Shown here piece by piece: positions 1 through 8,619 of a stretch of 10,022 nucleotides of DNA (its first letter is position 1; every line of letters begins with the position of its first letter). This DNA comes from Deltaproteobacteria bacterium. GTDB lineage: Bacteria > Desulfobacterota > Syntrophia > Syntrophales > Smithellaceae. Location: the NCBI GenBank assembly GCA_019136325.1, contig JAGVUJ010000299.1, positions 1 through 10,022 on the forward strand, written 5' to 3'. The position numbers and the translations under genes were made by a program. The notes beneath the pieces were generated by a model. The model ran no database searches, was not told where the DNA came from, and worked only from the letters and a program-made list of their open reading frames with translations.

Positions 1-171
1 TTCGTGCCCCTGAATGAGGGGCGCGCGCGGCAGGCGGTACCATTCGACAATGTCGCTGCCGCAAATGCCGCAGGACATGACCTTCACCAGCATTTCCTTT
101 GCCCCCGGTTTCGGAGTCGGAATGTTTTCGATGCGGATATCTTTATTGTTGTACCAGTACGCGACTTTCAT
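1..171 (-). CDS. Zinc-dependent medium-chain alcohol/polyol dehydrogenase, N-terminus only (cut by window edge)
   Basis: Translating the minus strand from the ATG at 169-171 gives 57 residues, open to the window edge, beginning MKVAYWYNNKDIRIENIPTP. The segment CGICGSD (residues 34-40) followed by GHE at 55-57 is the catalytic-zinc signature of the GroES-like domain of medium-chain dehydrogenases, such as sorbitol, threonine and alcohol dehydrogenases. Cys34 and His56 are the expected zinc ligands. These cytoplasmic enzymes oxidise alcohols or polyols with NAD(P)+; the substrate cannot be told from this fragment. The ribosome-binding site is weak (GAAAG close to the start). It lies downstream of the broken lsrF-like gene on the same strand, 153 bp away, so the two may once have been co-transcribed. 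The family call is firm, the exact enzyme is not. Confidence 0.88.
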   Translation of the reverse strand, partial: MKVAYWYNNKDIRIENIPTPKPGAKEMLVKVMSCGICGSDIVEWYRLPRAPLIQGHE

Positions 172-251
172 ATTCTTTCAAATTATCGTCTTTGCCGGTC
201 GTCATGGGACTCAAACTTTAACAGAGAAACGCATTAAAGTTTGCCAGTCGA

Positions 252-286
252 ATTTTCCAATCCCAATATGATCGGGATTGGAAAAT
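252..286. repeat. Perfect 13-bp inverted repeat between the lsrF-like pseudogene and the ADH gene
   Basis: The arms at 252-264 (ATTTTCCAATCCC) and 274-286 (GGGATTGGAAAAT) are exactly complementary, around a 9-base loop (265-273). It would form a strong hairpin in RNA from either strand. Neither strand has a run of T after the stem, so it is not a textbook intrinsic terminator. It lies 39 bp past the pseudogene stop and 81 bp before the ADH start. It could be a transcript-end or processing hairpin for the upstream gene, or an operator for the ADH gene. Confidence 0.7.
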
Positions 287-324
287 ATTGCGATCGTAAC
301 GCTCACGGGATTCCGGTTAATGGT

Positions 325-1143
325 TTATTTTTTTGATTTTTTCAAACTCTTGTAGAGCTCGAAAGCCTTTTTCGGAGTTTCATTGTCATGAACGACGGCG
401 CGCACCGCCTGGGGAAGATATTGCGTCCCATGTCCACGCCGGCGGCCCCTTTTTGCACAGCGTTGTAAGCCATGGTCAACGCATCGAGTTCCGGAATCTT
501 TTTTCCCCCGGCCATGACAATCGGCACCGGGCAGGACGATGTTACGGTTTCGAAATCTTTTTCCACGTAATAGGTTTTGATATAGTGCGCGCCCAGTTCC
601 GCGCATATTCTACAGGCCAGCCGGAAATACTTTGCGTCGCGGGCCATATCCTTGCCGACGGCCGTCACTTTTCGTCATGTTGATGATAGACTGTCTTTCA
701 AACTCGCCGCCGATGAAAACCTGCACGGCCATGGCGCAGACGTTCAGACGAATGGAGTCTTCGATATCCACGGCGATTTCTTCATTGGAAAGTTCTTTGA
801 GAATGCTCGCGCCGCCGGAAACCCGCAGGACGACCGACTGATTGAATGAAGGTGGTATGACGCTGCGCAGAATGCCTCTGGTCAGCATCAGGGTGTCGGC
901 ATAAGGTGCCAGAGGAAGAATGTTGATGTCCACCCGTTCCAGACCGGTGGTGGGTCCCTGAAAATAACCATGATCAATGGCCAGCATGACTGTGCGGCCT
1001 GATTTAGGATTGAATATCCGGGCCAGTCTGTTTTTCATTCCCCAATCCAGCGAGCTCGATCCCTTGAGAAAAAACCCCTGTGTTTCCTGAGGCATGTCGC
1101 AATGAAACATTTTGGCTTCTTTGATTCCGTCCGCATCCGGCAT
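325..1143 (-). pseudogene. lsrF-like: LsrF-like 3-hydroxy-5-phosphonooxypentane-2,4-dione thiolase / DhnA-type class I aldolase, broken by two frameshifting deletions
   Basis: Three pieces in two frames together match LsrF of E. coli, as I recall that sequence, along nearly its whole length. Piece 1 (1143 to 670, 158 codons) carries [32 protein letters not shown] and [12 protein letters not shown]. Piece 2 (668 to 414, another frame) carries [11 protein letters not shown], the IKTYYVEK segment with the presumed Schiff-base lysine, and [12 protein letters not shown]. Piece 3 (411 to 325, back in the first frame) carries [20 protein letters not shown] and the TAA stop. About 14 codons are missing near 669 and about 9 near 412. 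Read straight, the first frame ends at a TAG at 610-612. LsrF cleaves a phosphorylated AI-2 derivative; related proteins are aldolases. The start at 1143 is set by AAAGGAG at 1153-1159 and by homology. An assembly error is the alternative to true decay. Confidence 0.85.
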
Positions 1144-1152
1144 ACTGATATT

Positions 1153-1159
1153 CTCCTTT
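1153..1159 (-). promoter_or_regulatory. Ribosome-binding site fixing the start of the lsrF-like gene
   Basis: AAAGGAG on the minus strand, 9 bases before the ATG at 1141-1143. The open frame continues upstream to 1251, but that extension has no such site and no match to LsrF. The 1143 start is therefore the real one, and the initiation signal survives although the gene body is broken. Confidence 0.75.
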
Positions 1160-1273
1160 CCTGAAGCTTCAAAAACGTTTTGACTGTTACCGATTTTATG
1201 GAAGGCAATCTTGCATATTTTTTGAAATCCGTCAAATTTCCTTTGGCACAAGGGACGTGACGGGTTTTTTTCT

Positions 1274-1299
1274 AATCATTCTTCATCAGGAGAATGATT
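1274..1299. repeat. 9-bp perfect inverted repeat downstream of the efflux operon
   Basis: AATCATTCT (1274-1282) and AGAATGATT (1291-1299) are exact complements around an 8-base loop. Immediately next to it a 7-bp stem (1299-1305 with 1338-1344, CCCGG/CCGGG core) encloses a 32-base loop. Both lie just after the stop of the last operon gene (1357), where a terminator is expected. On the minus strand the stem is followed by A residues rather than T, so intrinsic termination is not supported. A 3'-end stabilising hairpin, or an operator for the lsrF-like gene whose start is 131 bp further on, are both possible. Confidence 0.5.
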
Positions 1300-1356
1300 C
1301 CCGGAAAGACATCCAACGAAACGGCGTCAGGGTTCTGTCCGGGAGAAAAGATGATG

Positions 1357-1650
1357 TTAAACGCATTCCTCTTCCAGGGGAAACGTAAAGGCTCTCAGGC
1401 CCGCGCGGGGATGCTTCACTTTTAATTTTCTGACCAGTTCACAGAGAAGTTTTATTTTCTCATCACTGACGGCGAGCATCAGGGCGTTGTTATTGCCCGG
1501 CCAGTAATGTGTGCCCAGTTTCGGCTCGGTTTCTTCGCCTTCACCCATTAATCCGCTTATTTTAGTGTATGCCTTGAATCCGGCTTTTTTGAACGCGGCT
1601 ATAATATCATCATCGGTCGCTTCGGCGTAAATCACATAAAACATTTTCAT
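1357..1650 (-). CDS. PG0541-family small transporter-associated protein (PII-like fold), last gene of the RND operon
   Basis: A 97-residue soluble protein with no signal peptide or membrane segment. It begins MKMFYVIYAEATDDDIIAAF and contains GFKAYTKISGLMGEGE (24-39) and LGTHYWPGNNNALMLAV (45-61). The pattern of short beta strands, a helix and a glycine-rich loop ending in GTHxWPG is that of the small PG0541-type proteins often encoded beside RND transporters, thought to resemble PII signalling proteins. Their function is not established; a sensing or regulatory role on the pump is inference. It follows the RND gene by 44 bp on the same strand and is probably co-transcribed. The ATG at 1650 is preferred over the in-frame GTG at 1659, because the Shine-Dalgarno sequence overlaps the GTG and is well spaced for the ATG. 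Family assignment is from memory of the motif. Confidence 0.85.
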   Translation of the reverse strand: MKMFYVIYAEATDDDIIAAFKKAGFKAYTKISGLMGEGEETEPKLGTHYWPGNNNALMLAVSDEKIKLLCELVRKLKVKHPRAGLRAFTFPLEEECV

Positions 1651-1656
1651 AATCTT

Positions 1657-1663
1657 CACCTCT
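1657..1663 (-). promoter_or_regulatory. Ribosome-binding site deciding the PG0541-like start
   Basis: AGAGGTG on the minus strand, with its AGAGG core 8 bases before the ATG at 1650. It overlaps the alternative GTG codon at 1657-1659, which rules that codon out as the likely start. Confidence 0.65.
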
Positions 1664-1694
1664 TTGTGGAAAAGATTTTTCTATCCATTATCGC

Positions 1695-4600
1695 TTAGCC
1701 GGCTTTTTTCGAACGCTTTTTCTTGAAATACTCCTGCCAGTCATCGAATATATCATAAGCTGCCGGCACAACAACCAGTGTCAAAACCAGGGAGGTCAAC
1801 AAACCGCCGATAACGGCGATGCCCATCGGAGCGCGAGTCTCCGCGCCTTCACCAACGGCAAATGCAATCGGCAACATACCGAAAATCATGGCAAAGGTGG
1901 TCATGAGAATCGGCCGCATTCGCACCGGCCCGGCCTGCAGAATCGCTTCCCGGCGAGGCATGCCGCGTTCCCGTAAAACATTGGTGTAGTCAACGAGCAA
2001 GATGGCGTTTTTCTTCACCAGTCCCATTAAAAGGATTAAACCGATGAGACTGAAAATGTTGAGCGTCTTGCCGGTGAGGAAAAGCGCTCCGAAAGCTCCG
2101 ATAAACGACAGCGGCATGGAAAGCAAAACGGTAGCCGGGTGGATAAAACTTTCAAATTGCGAAGCCAGAATCATATAGGCCATAACGATGCCCAGCAGTA
2201 AGGCATAAAGCAGAAAGACAAAAGACTCCTGCATGACTTCGGCCATGCCGTAATACTTCGGCACATAATCCGCCGGTAGAATGCGCCCGGCAATGTCATC
2301 CAATTCACTCTGGGCCTCGCCCAGCGGCTTTCCTTCCAGAGAAGCAAAAACCGTGATGGCGCGCTGACGGTCGGCGCGGTTGATCACGCTGGGGCCGGTG
2401 CCTTCTGCGATCTTGACCACGTTGCTCAGTTCCACAAGTTTTCCGTCCCGGGCGCGCACATATATTCTCTGCATGGCTGCGGAGCTTTCCCTGTCTTCGG
2501 GATTCAGCCTTACCCTGATATCATACCGTTTGCCCTTTTTCTCGTCTTTATACCGGGCAATATCGAGTTCTCCGCCCACAAGCAGGTTGATGGCTTCGGC
2601 GATCGTGGCAACATCCACACCCAGGTCTGCCGCCTTGTCGCGATCGATATAAACCTTGACTTCAGGCTTGCCCGCTTCCAGCGAAGTATCCACATCCACG
2701 ATTCCCGGCAGTTTGGCAAATTCAGCGGTAATCTGTTTGGCATATTTCTGCAATTCGATCAGATCCTGTCCGCGGATACTGTACTGGATCGGCACCTGTC
2801 GGATGCCGCCGCCAACCAGGGAGATATCTTCTGCCGATACCTTGAGACCCGGAATCTGCTTGAGTTTCATTCGGATAATTTTCTTGATGTCTTCCTGACT
2901 CTTTTCACGATCAGCCTTCGGGATTAAACCGACAATCATGATCCCGCGGTTGGAATACCCCTGATACCCCTGAATATAAAACACAGACTGGATTTCCGGA
3001 ATATCTCTCACCATTTTTTCGGCAGGCGTGAAATACCTTTCCACCTGCTCAACCGAGTAATCAATGGGTGCCTCGAGGCGAACGATGAAATTACCCTGAT
3101 CCTCAGGCGGCAGGAATTCCTTGCCGAGCCCGAAGATCATGATCAAAATACTGAAAATAAAAACGAGAAGTGTTGCTAAAAGCATCAACGCCCTGTGCCG
3201 GAGCGAAAATCTCAGAACACGGCTGTAAGAAGCTTCCAGCCTCTTATAATTCCTTTCCAGAAGATCACCGGTTTTTTTCCAGAAAGACCAACGCGTGATA
3301 ACGTTGCCTTTGGAAGCCGGGGAATTGTGCGGTTTGAGAAAAAGAGACGCCATCATCGGTGTCAGAGTAAAGGAAACAAGCAGAGACACCAGAACGGCGA
3401 AAACGATGGTCAAGGCAAATTGCAGAAAAAACCGGCCGATCAGCCCTTTCATGAAAGCCACAGGGAGGAATATGGCCACGATCGCCAGCGTGGTGGCCAT
3501 GACCGCGAGGCCGATTTCCGACGTGGCAAATTTTGCCGCTTCCACGGGCCCCATGCCTTCTTCCACATGCCGGTAAATATTCTCAATAACGATAATCGCA
3601 TCATCGATTAAAAGCCCCACCGAGAGCGACAACGCCAGCATGGTCATATTATTGAACGTGAAGCCAAACGCGTTGATCAGGGCAAAGGTGGAAATGACGG
3701 AAACAGGCAGCGCCACGGCGCTGATCAAGGTGGTGCGGATGTTCTTGAGAAAAAGGAAAACCGCCAGGATCGCAAAAAGACTGCCGAGAATTAAATGCTT
3801 CTGCACCTCGTCGATCGATCTTACGATAAACTTGGATTGATCCATCGCAATATTGATTTTCATGCCGGGAGGCAGTGTCTTGTTAATCCGGTCGACTTCT
3901 TTTCTCACCCTTTCAGCGACAGCAACAGTGTTGGTTCCCGATTGCTTCTGAATTCCGATGCCTACGGCCGGAACCCCGTTGAAACGAGCCAGCGATCTTT
4001 TCTCTTCCGTGCCGTCTTCCGCCCGGCCGATATCCTTGATTTTGACCGGAGCGCCTTTATAATAACTGACAATCAGATCGTTAAAGTCCGGCATGCTGGG
4101 AAACTCGCCCTTGATCCGCACGGTGTATTCCTTGGTCTGTGTTTCGATCCGGCCGCCCGGCAGTTCGACGTTTTCACGCTTCAGGGCAAGGACAATATCG
4201 GCGGGAGAAACTTCGTAAGCCTGCATTCTGGCGGCGTCCAGCCAGATACGCACCTGTCTGAGCCGTAAACCGTTAAACGTGACATCACCGACTTCGTTAA
4301 TGCGCTGCAATTGTTCTTTCAAGACTTCATCGACATAAGTGGACAGATCGCGTATCGATTTATCGCCTGTCAGGTTCATGTATAAAATCGGCTGTGAGTC
4401 GGGATCGACTTTGGCAATGTGGGGCTCTTCGATGTCCTCCGGTAATTTGCTGCGAATGGTGGATACTTTTTCACGGACATCCTGGACGGCCTGGTCAATA
4501 TCTCTCTCCAGCACGAATTCCACGATGGTGCGGGAAACGCTTTCCGTGCTGGTGGAGGTGATGGTTTTTACGCCGTTGATTGTGTTGACGGCGCCCTCGA

Positions 4601-4799
4601 TTCTGTCGGCCACATCCACATCCATGACATCGGGACTGGCGCCCTTGAGCGTGGTGGTGATGGTAACAATGGGAAAATCGACTTTGGGAAACAGGTCAAC
4701 GCCGATACGGGGGTAGCTGACGATGCCCAGCACCACCAGCGCCATAATCACCATGGTGGCAAAGACCGGACGTTTGACCGATGTATCAGCGAGCCACAT
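1695..4799 (-). CDS. RND-family efflux transporter, AcrB/MexB-like (HAE-1 type), inner-membrane pump
   Basis: At 1034 residues this is the normal length for a full RND pump. The N-terminus ([20 protein letters not shown]) is typical: one cytoplasmic-side helix, then TM1 (about 12-29). A large periplasmic porter loop (30-335) is followed by TM2-6 (about 336-487), TM7 (about 536-556), a second periplasmic loop (560-857) and TM8-12 (about 858-1014). The TM4 motif [15 protein letters not shown] contains Asp399 and Asp400, matching the proton-relay aspartates of AcrB. Lys930 in [13 protein letters not shown] of TM10 matches the relay lysine. All key residues are present, so it should be functional. 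It exports substrates from the periplasm or outer leaflet using proton influx, working with the adaptor and TolC-like genes upstream. The start is supported by AAGGAG 9 bases upstream. Its first 14 bp overlap the adaptor gene, suggesting translational coupling. Substrate unknown; the sequence fits drugs, bile salts, solvents or lipids rather than pointing to metals. Confidence 0.97.
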   Translation of the reverse strand: MWLADTSVKRPVFATMVIMALVVLGIVSYPRIGVDLFPKVDFPIVTITTTLKGASPDVMDVDVADRIEGAVNTINGVKTITSTSTESVSRTIVEFVLERDIDQAVQDVREKVSTIRSKLPEDIEEPHIAKVDPDSQPILYMNLTGDKSIRDLSTYVDEVLKEQLQRINEVGDVTFNGLRLRQVRIWLDAARMQAYEVSPADIVLALKRENVELPGGRIETQTKEYTVRIKGEFPSMPDFNDLIVSYYKGAPVKIKDIGRAEDGTEEKRSLARFNGVPAVGIGIQKQSGTNTVAVAERVRKEVDRINKTLPPGMKINIAMDQSKFIVRSIDEVQKHLILGSLFAILAVFLFLKNIRTTLISAVALPVSVISTFALINAFGFTFNNMTMLALSLSVGLLIDDAIIVIENIYRHVEEGMGPVEAAKFATSEIGLAVMATTLAIVAIFLPVAFMKGLIGRFFLQFALTIVFAVLVSLLVSFTLTPMMASLFLKPHNSPASKGNVITRWSFWKKTGDLLERNYKRLEASYSRVLRFSLRHRALMLLATLLVFIFSILIMIFGLGKEFLPPEDQGNFIVRLEAPIDYSVEQVERYFTPAEKMVRDIPEIQSVFYIQGYQGYSNRGIMIVGLIPKADREKSQEDIKKIIRMKLKQIPGLKVSAEDISLVGGGIRQVPIQYSIRGQDLIELQKYAKQITAEFAKLPGIVDVDTSLEAGKPEVKVYIDRDKAADLGVDVATIAEAINLLVGGELDIARYKDEKKGKRYDIRVRLNPEDRESSAAMQRIYVRARDGKLVELSNVVKIAEGTGPSVINRADRQRAITVFASLEGKPLGEAQSELDDIAGRILPADYVPKYYGMAEVMQESFVFLLYALLLGIVMAYMILASQFESFIHPATVLLSMPLSFIGAFGALFLTGKTLNIFSLIGLILLMGLVKKNAILLVDYTNVLRERGMPRREAILQAGPVRMRPILMTTFAMIFGMLPIAFAVGEGAETRAPMGIAVIGGLLTSLVLTLVVVPAAYDIFDDWQEYFKKKRSKKAG

Positions 4800-5910
4800 G
4801 GACTTTTACTCCTTCCGACAAATTGTTCTGACCGACAACCACAATCTGTTCTTGATCCTTCAGACCTTCGATGATTTCAACACTCTCCCCGTATTTCTGA
4901 CCTGTTTTGACTTTTCTGGATCGGGCTGTGGTCTCTTCAACAACAAAGAGACTGACGGTTGAATCGTCGTAAATCAGCGCCGTCAGGGGAGCGACAACGA
5001 CGTCACGCGGGGCTCCCGTATAAATCGTGGCTTTGGCAAACAATCCGGGTTTCAGCAGGTTTCCGGCATTGGGAATGACGGCTTCCGCCTGCAGGGTTCT
5101 TGTCCGCTCCTCCAGGTGGGGATAAAGCAGATTGACCCGGCCTTTGAATTTTTTGTCGGGAAACGAATCGACGGTAAAATCGACGTCCTGACCTGTCTTT
5201 AAAGCGGCAAGGTCTTTTTCACCAACGGTAAAATTCAATTTCAGAAGATCGACCTTAATTAACTGAAACAGAGGAGAACTGGTGCGTACATAATCGCCGA
5301 CGGAAATTCTTTTTTCCTTCACCATGCCGCGCAGAGGCGAATATATCCTCGTCCTCGCCAGTCTTTCCCGGGATGTATCCAGCGTCGCTTTTGATCTGGC
5401 TAAATCGGCCTCCGCCAGTGCAACTCTGGTGGAGATATCATCGAACTGCTGCCGGGTGATCAATTCTTCTCTGAACAGGGCGTCCTTTCTCTGAAATTCG
5501 GCTTTCACATTGGCCAGATTGGCCTGGGCCTGTTTCAGAGCCGCGTCCGCACGTTTTGCATCCAGCGCGTAATCAATATCGTTGATTTCCGCGAGAAGCG
5601 TTCCTCTTTCGACCGCGGAGCCTTCTTCCACTGTGACGGTCTTCACGATGCCGTCGACTTCCGAACTGATGACGACCTCCTCGTCTGCTTTTAATGTGCC
5701 GGTCGTTTCGATATAAGGACGAACCTGTTTTTTAACCGCCTGTGCAATGCGGACATTGATCAGATTTTCTTTTACGGCTTTTTCTTTCTTTTTACAGGAT
5801 GCCAAAGACAAAGCGATGACCGCCGCCAGTAAAATCAGCAGCACTGATTTTAAAGCGGTTACTTCCGATGATTTTTTTGCATTGAAGCGGACCGTCTTCC
5901 TGAAATGCAT
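4786..5910 (-). CDS. Periplasmic adaptor (membrane fusion protein, HlyD/AcrA family) lipoprotein of the RND pump
   Basis: 374 residues. A hydrophobic segment (22-36) leads to the lipobox LASC with Cys39, so the mature protein is probably lipid-anchored and periplasmic. Residues about 75-112 (EVDGIVKTVTVEEGSAVERGT) form the first half of the lipoyl domain. A charged alpha-helical hairpin spans about 113-186, and the second lipoyl half follows (RTRIYSPLRGMV, 187-197, then VGDYV). A beta-barrel (about 215-298) and a membrane-proximal domain (about 300-374) complete the usual AcrA order. It links the RND pump to the outer-membrane channel. The start is supported by an AGGGGG sequence 8 bases upstream. 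The hydrophobic core begins only after some 20 residues, so the N-region is rather long and basic. It is 39 bp after the second tolC-like gene and overlaps the RND gene by 14 bp. Confidence 0.95.
   Translation of the reverse strand: MHFRKTVRFNAKKSSEVTALKSVLLILLAAVIALSLASCKKKEKAVKENLINVRIAQAVKKQVRPYIETTGTLKADEEVVISSEVDGIVKTVTVEEGSAVERGTLLAEINDIDYALDAKRADAALKQAQANLANVKAEFQRKDALFREELITRQQFDDISTRVALAEADLARSKATLDTSRERLARTRIYSPLRGMVKEKRISVGDYVRTSSPLFQLIKVDLLKLNFTVGEKDLAALKTGQDVDFTVDSFPDKKFKGRVNLLYPHLEERTRTLQAEAVIPNAGNLLKPGLFAKATIYTGAPRDVVVAPLTALIYDDSTVSLFVVEETTARSRKVKTGQKYGESVEIIEGLKDQEQIVVVGQNNLSEGVKVHVAR
4809..4814 (-). promoter_or_regulatory. Ribosome-binding site of the RND gene, inside the adaptor gene
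   Basis: AAGGAG on the minus strand, 9 bases before the RND ATG (4797-4799). It lies within the last codons of the membrane fusion protein (the EGV codons of [10 protein letters not shown]). Ribosomes finishing the adaptor would therefore expose or re-initiate at this start. Confidence 0.65.
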
Positions 5911-5949
5911 GATATTTTCCCCCTGATTGTGAACCGATGAATTTCCACG

Positions 5950-7251
5950 TTATTTTTCAGCAAGAACAAACTGCAGCAATGTGCCGCTCGCTCTCTTCAT
6001 TTTTAAATAGGCCAGCTGATAGTTGTATAATGCTTCCGTTACGTTCTTGTCGGCGGTCAGCAACAGCGTATTGGCGTCCATGACATCAAGGCTGGTCGCC
6101 AGGCCGTTTTCAAATTGTTTCATGACCGCATTATAATTATCCCGGGCAAAGACCTGCTGATCTTCCAGAAATTTCAGGGAACCTTTCAATGTATCCAGAT
6201 CGAGACAAGCGCTCTGCACTTCAATATCCACACTCTTTTTTAAATCATCATAGGCCAGACGGGCTTGACGCTCTTTGGCTTTTGCTTCCCGGAATTCGGC
6301 CATCCTCAAGCCGCCTTCAAAAAACGGGAAGGAAAGCGAGATGCCGCCGTAAATACTCTCGTCATTAAATGTCGAGCCGACGGGATCCTGATCCGCCCGG
6401 TTGAAAACAGCGAACAAACCTATGCTGGGCCAGAAAGCGCCGCGGGCATATTGGACCTGCTGTTCGGCCATTCTCGTCTGCAGATCATAACTCTTCAGAT
6501 CGGTGCGCTCCTCCAGCGCCGATTTGCGCAGGCTTTCGATTTCACAGGCATCGGAGGAGGAGATGGTTTCTTCTTTCAGACGAAAATCCGGTTCCACACC
6601 CGTCAAACGTGTCAGGGCGGCACGCGCCAGTTTCAGGGCGTTGGACGCCTTCAGGTAGTCCGCTTTGGCGCCTGACAATTCTCCCCTGGCGCGCAACAAG
6701 GCGGTTTTGGTCAATTCGCCGACCTTCATCCGGATTTCGACCAGATGATGGTATTTGGTGAGTCTTTCCAGATTGGCGCCGGCAATCTCCAGCGTTTTCT
6801 GAGCTTTGAGCACATCGTAAAAAGAAGAGGCCACAGCCAGAACAAAGTCCGATTTGGTCCAATCCAGATCGTATTCGCTTTTGGAGATGGATTGTCCGGC
6901 AATAGTCAAAGCGTCCAGTTCGCGCGCGCTGAGTGAAAAGGTCTGATCGGCGCGGACCCCCCACGCTCCCGACTCTTCGGGCTGGATCATGATGTTCGCG
7001 ATATTGTACTTGTCTTCTGTAAACCAGCTGTAACTTCCGTAAGCCGTGAGCCGGGGAATTAAAAGCGACAAGGCCTTGTCTTTGCTCATTTGCGAGACAT
7101 AGACATTCTCCCGGGCCATTTCGATTTTCTCGGAACTTTTTAACGCTTTTGCATAAATTTCATTGAGCGTGTATTCCTGCGCTATCGATGGTGTCGTCAA
7201 GATGAACGTCGCCGACAGCGCGATCATCAAACATAAAACCCCTTTTTTCAT
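5950..7251 (-). CDS. TolC-family outer-membrane efflux protein, second of two in the operon
   Basis: 433 residues. Signal peptide of about 24 residues (MKKGVLCLMIALSATFILTTPSIA, with cleavage before QEYTL). Two repeats of the outer-membrane efflux domain follow: a first half (about 27-215) with long amphipathic helices, and a second half (about 235-425). The second half has AFWPSIGLFAVFNR (272-285) and the strand-turn motif FPFFEGG (308-314), then the long helix ending MKQFENGLATSLDVMDANTLLL. In TolC, three subunits form the outer-membrane barrel and the periplasmic alpha-barrel. It starts 21 bp after the first tolC-like gene, with AAAGGA 8-9 bases before the ATG. The first half has QTFSLSARELDA where a PLFxGG-type motif often lies. 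It is clearly diverged from its neighbour (see findings). Confidence 0.94.
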   Translation of the reverse strand: MKKGVLCLMIALSATFILTTPSIAQEYTLNEIYAKALKSSEKIEMARENVYVSQMSKDKALSLLIPRLTAYGSYSWFTEDKYNIANIMIQPEESGAWGVRADQTFSLSARELDALTIAGQSISKSEYDLDWTKSDFVLAVASSFYDVLKAQKTLEIAGANLERLTKYHHLVEIRMKVGELTKTALLRARGELSGAKADYLKASNALKLARAALTRLTGVEPDFRLKEETISSSDACEIESLRKSALEERTDLKSYDLQTRMAEQQVQYARGAFWPSIGLFAVFNRADQDPVGSTFNDESIYGGISLSFPFFEGGLRMAEFREAKAKERQARLAYDDLKKSVDIEVQSACLDLDTLKGSLKFLEDQQVFARDNYNAVMKQFENGLATSLDVMDANTLLLTADKNVTEALYNYQLAYLKMKRASGTLLQFVLAEK

Positions 7252-7272
7252 TTTGAAATCCTTTCCCCGGAA

Positions 7273-8619
7273 CTACGGCCAAATATTGCCCATGGCCCGC
7301 TGCAGCCGCGCGTAATTGATATTGTAATCGCCGAGAGCGTTGGCGTATTCCGATTTCGCTCTGGTTAAAAGAGTCTGAGCGTCGAGAACTTCCGTGGCGG
7401 TGGCGACTCTTTCTTTATATCTTTCCTCCGAGATACGGAAATTTTCCTCGGCTTGTTCAATCAGTTTCTGCGATACGGAAATTTGGTTTTCCGCTTCCTG
7501 CAGCATCAGGTAGGCGTTTTTTATTTCCAGAACGACCTGGTCGTTTAACTCTTTGGACGCCGCAATCGCCTGGTTTTCTCTGGCCCGGCCGGCATCGACT
7601 CTGAATTTTGTTCTGCCCCATTCCCAGAAATTCCAGTTGGCCACGGCCATGACGTACCAGCTTTCCGCGTCCTTATAATCGCTGCCGTGAACCGAGGCGT
7701 GATCCCCGAAACGGCCATAATTGCCGATAACACTGACGGCGGGAAAGTATTCGCTCTGAGATATCCGCACCAGTTTTCCGGCCTGTTCCGCTTTCAGTGA
7801 AGATATCTTCAACTCCGGCCTCGACTGGCGGGCGATCTTCAGACATTCTTCAAAGGATAGTTTCATCGGCTCATACGTCAGCCGGTCCACCACGTCTACC
7901 GGTGAAAAAATATCGCGTTTCAACAGAGAGTTGAGACGTGATTTGGCGAATTCCACGGCATTTTGCGCACGCACCAGAGCCTGTTTGCCGTTGGCCAGTT
8001 CCACTTCGGCATAAAGCAGATCATTCTTTGGAATCATGCCGACTTTAAAATAATTTTCTGCCACGTCTCGGTGCGCTTTAAGCATTTCCACGGACTGGCC
8101 GGCCGCTTCCTGGATTTTCTGGGCCCGTAAAATATTGAAATAAGCGATTTTAACGTCCTGTACCACGTCCTGTATTTTTGCCGTTTCCTCCAGACGGGCT
8201 GTATCTTCCCCGATCCGATTCGCTTGATAATTGGCCAGAATCGCACCGCCGGCAAACAGCGGTTGTTTTGCCTCGATACCCCAGTTGTAATTGTCTTGGG
8301 TTCCTACGGGAATTTCCATTCCGTTCATGCCATAGAGCGGTCCCGGAGGAAGACCCTGAAATCTGGAAAACGGCGCCTCGTTTAATCGCGAATAACTGTA
8401 AGAGGTGCTGAATTTCGGCAAAAATCCCGTAACTGCCTCCATCTTCTGGGCGGTAGCGCTTTTTAATCCTTCCTTCGCGATATTCAGCACGATGCTGTTT
8501 TTCAAAGCAAGATCGATGCTTTCCTCCAGAGTCATAAATTCTCCGGCAAAACCGGGACGAACGGAGAAGACAATTGTCAGGAACATCAATATAACGAATG
8601 AAAATTTTTTATCGGCCAT
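7273..8619 (-). CDS. TolC-family outer-membrane efflux protein, first of two in the operon
   Basis: 448 residues. An N-terminal signal peptide has probable cleavage near GFAG/EF (residues 25-27). The mature part starts with the usual MTLEESIDLALKNS. The first half has FLPKFSTSYSYSR (66-78) and QPLFAGG (119-125), and the second has YFPAVSVIGNYGRFG (291-305). In the second half WNFWEWG (329-335) replaces the PLFxGG turn. The C-terminal helix has the family pattern ERYKERVATATEVLDAQTLLTRAKSEYANA. Role: outer-membrane and periplasmic tunnel of the tripartite pump. The ATG overlaps the 3' end of tetR by 11 bp. A GGAGTG site 8 bases upstream lies inside tetR. The gene therefore depends on the tetR transcript unless an internal promoter exists, and none was obvious. 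Confidence 0.94.
   Translation of the reverse strand: MADKKFSFVILMFLTIVFSVRPGFAGEFMTLEESIDLALKNSIVLNIAKEGLKSATAQKMEAVTGFLPKFSTSYSYSRLNEAPFSRFQGLPPGPLYGMNGMEIPVGTQDNYNWGIEAKQPLFAGGAILANYQANRIGEDTARLEETAKIQDVVQDVKIAYFNILRAQKIQEAAGQSVEMLKAHRDVAENYFKVGMIPKNDLLYAEVELANGKQALVRAQNAVEFAKSRLNSLLKRDIFSPVDVVDRLTYEPMKLSFEECLKIARQSRPELKISSLKAEQAGKLVRISQSEYFPAVSVIGNYGRFGDHASVHGSDYKDAESWYVMAVANWNFWEWGRTKFRVDAGRARENQAIAASKELNDQVVLEIKNAYLMLQEAENQISVSQKLIEQAEENFRISEERYKERVATATEVLDAQTLLTRAKSEYANALGDYNINYARLQRAMGNIWP

Noticed and set aside
4..271. Plus-strand open frames of 77 and 85 codons
   Set aside because: They lie opposite the ADH N-terminus, whose zinc motif is unmistakable, and have no ribosome-binding site or family resemblance.
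1144..1251. N-terminal extension of the lsrF-like frame to 1251
   Set aside because: The extension does not match LsrF, and a strong ribosome-binding site sits just before the ATG at 1143.
1261..1299. Intrinsic terminator of the efflux operon
   Set aside because: The 9-bp stem is followed on the transcribed strand by A residues, not T; the T run lies on the wrong side for minus-strand transcription.
3195..4268. Plus-strand open frames of 138 and 157 codons opposite the RND gene
   Set aside because: The minus strand is a continuous conserved RND pump; the opposite frames are low-complexity shadows with no signals.
6542..6964. 140-codon frame overlapping the second tolC-like gene in another frame
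   Set aside because: Arginine- and glycine-rich shadow translation inside a well-supported TolC-family gene.
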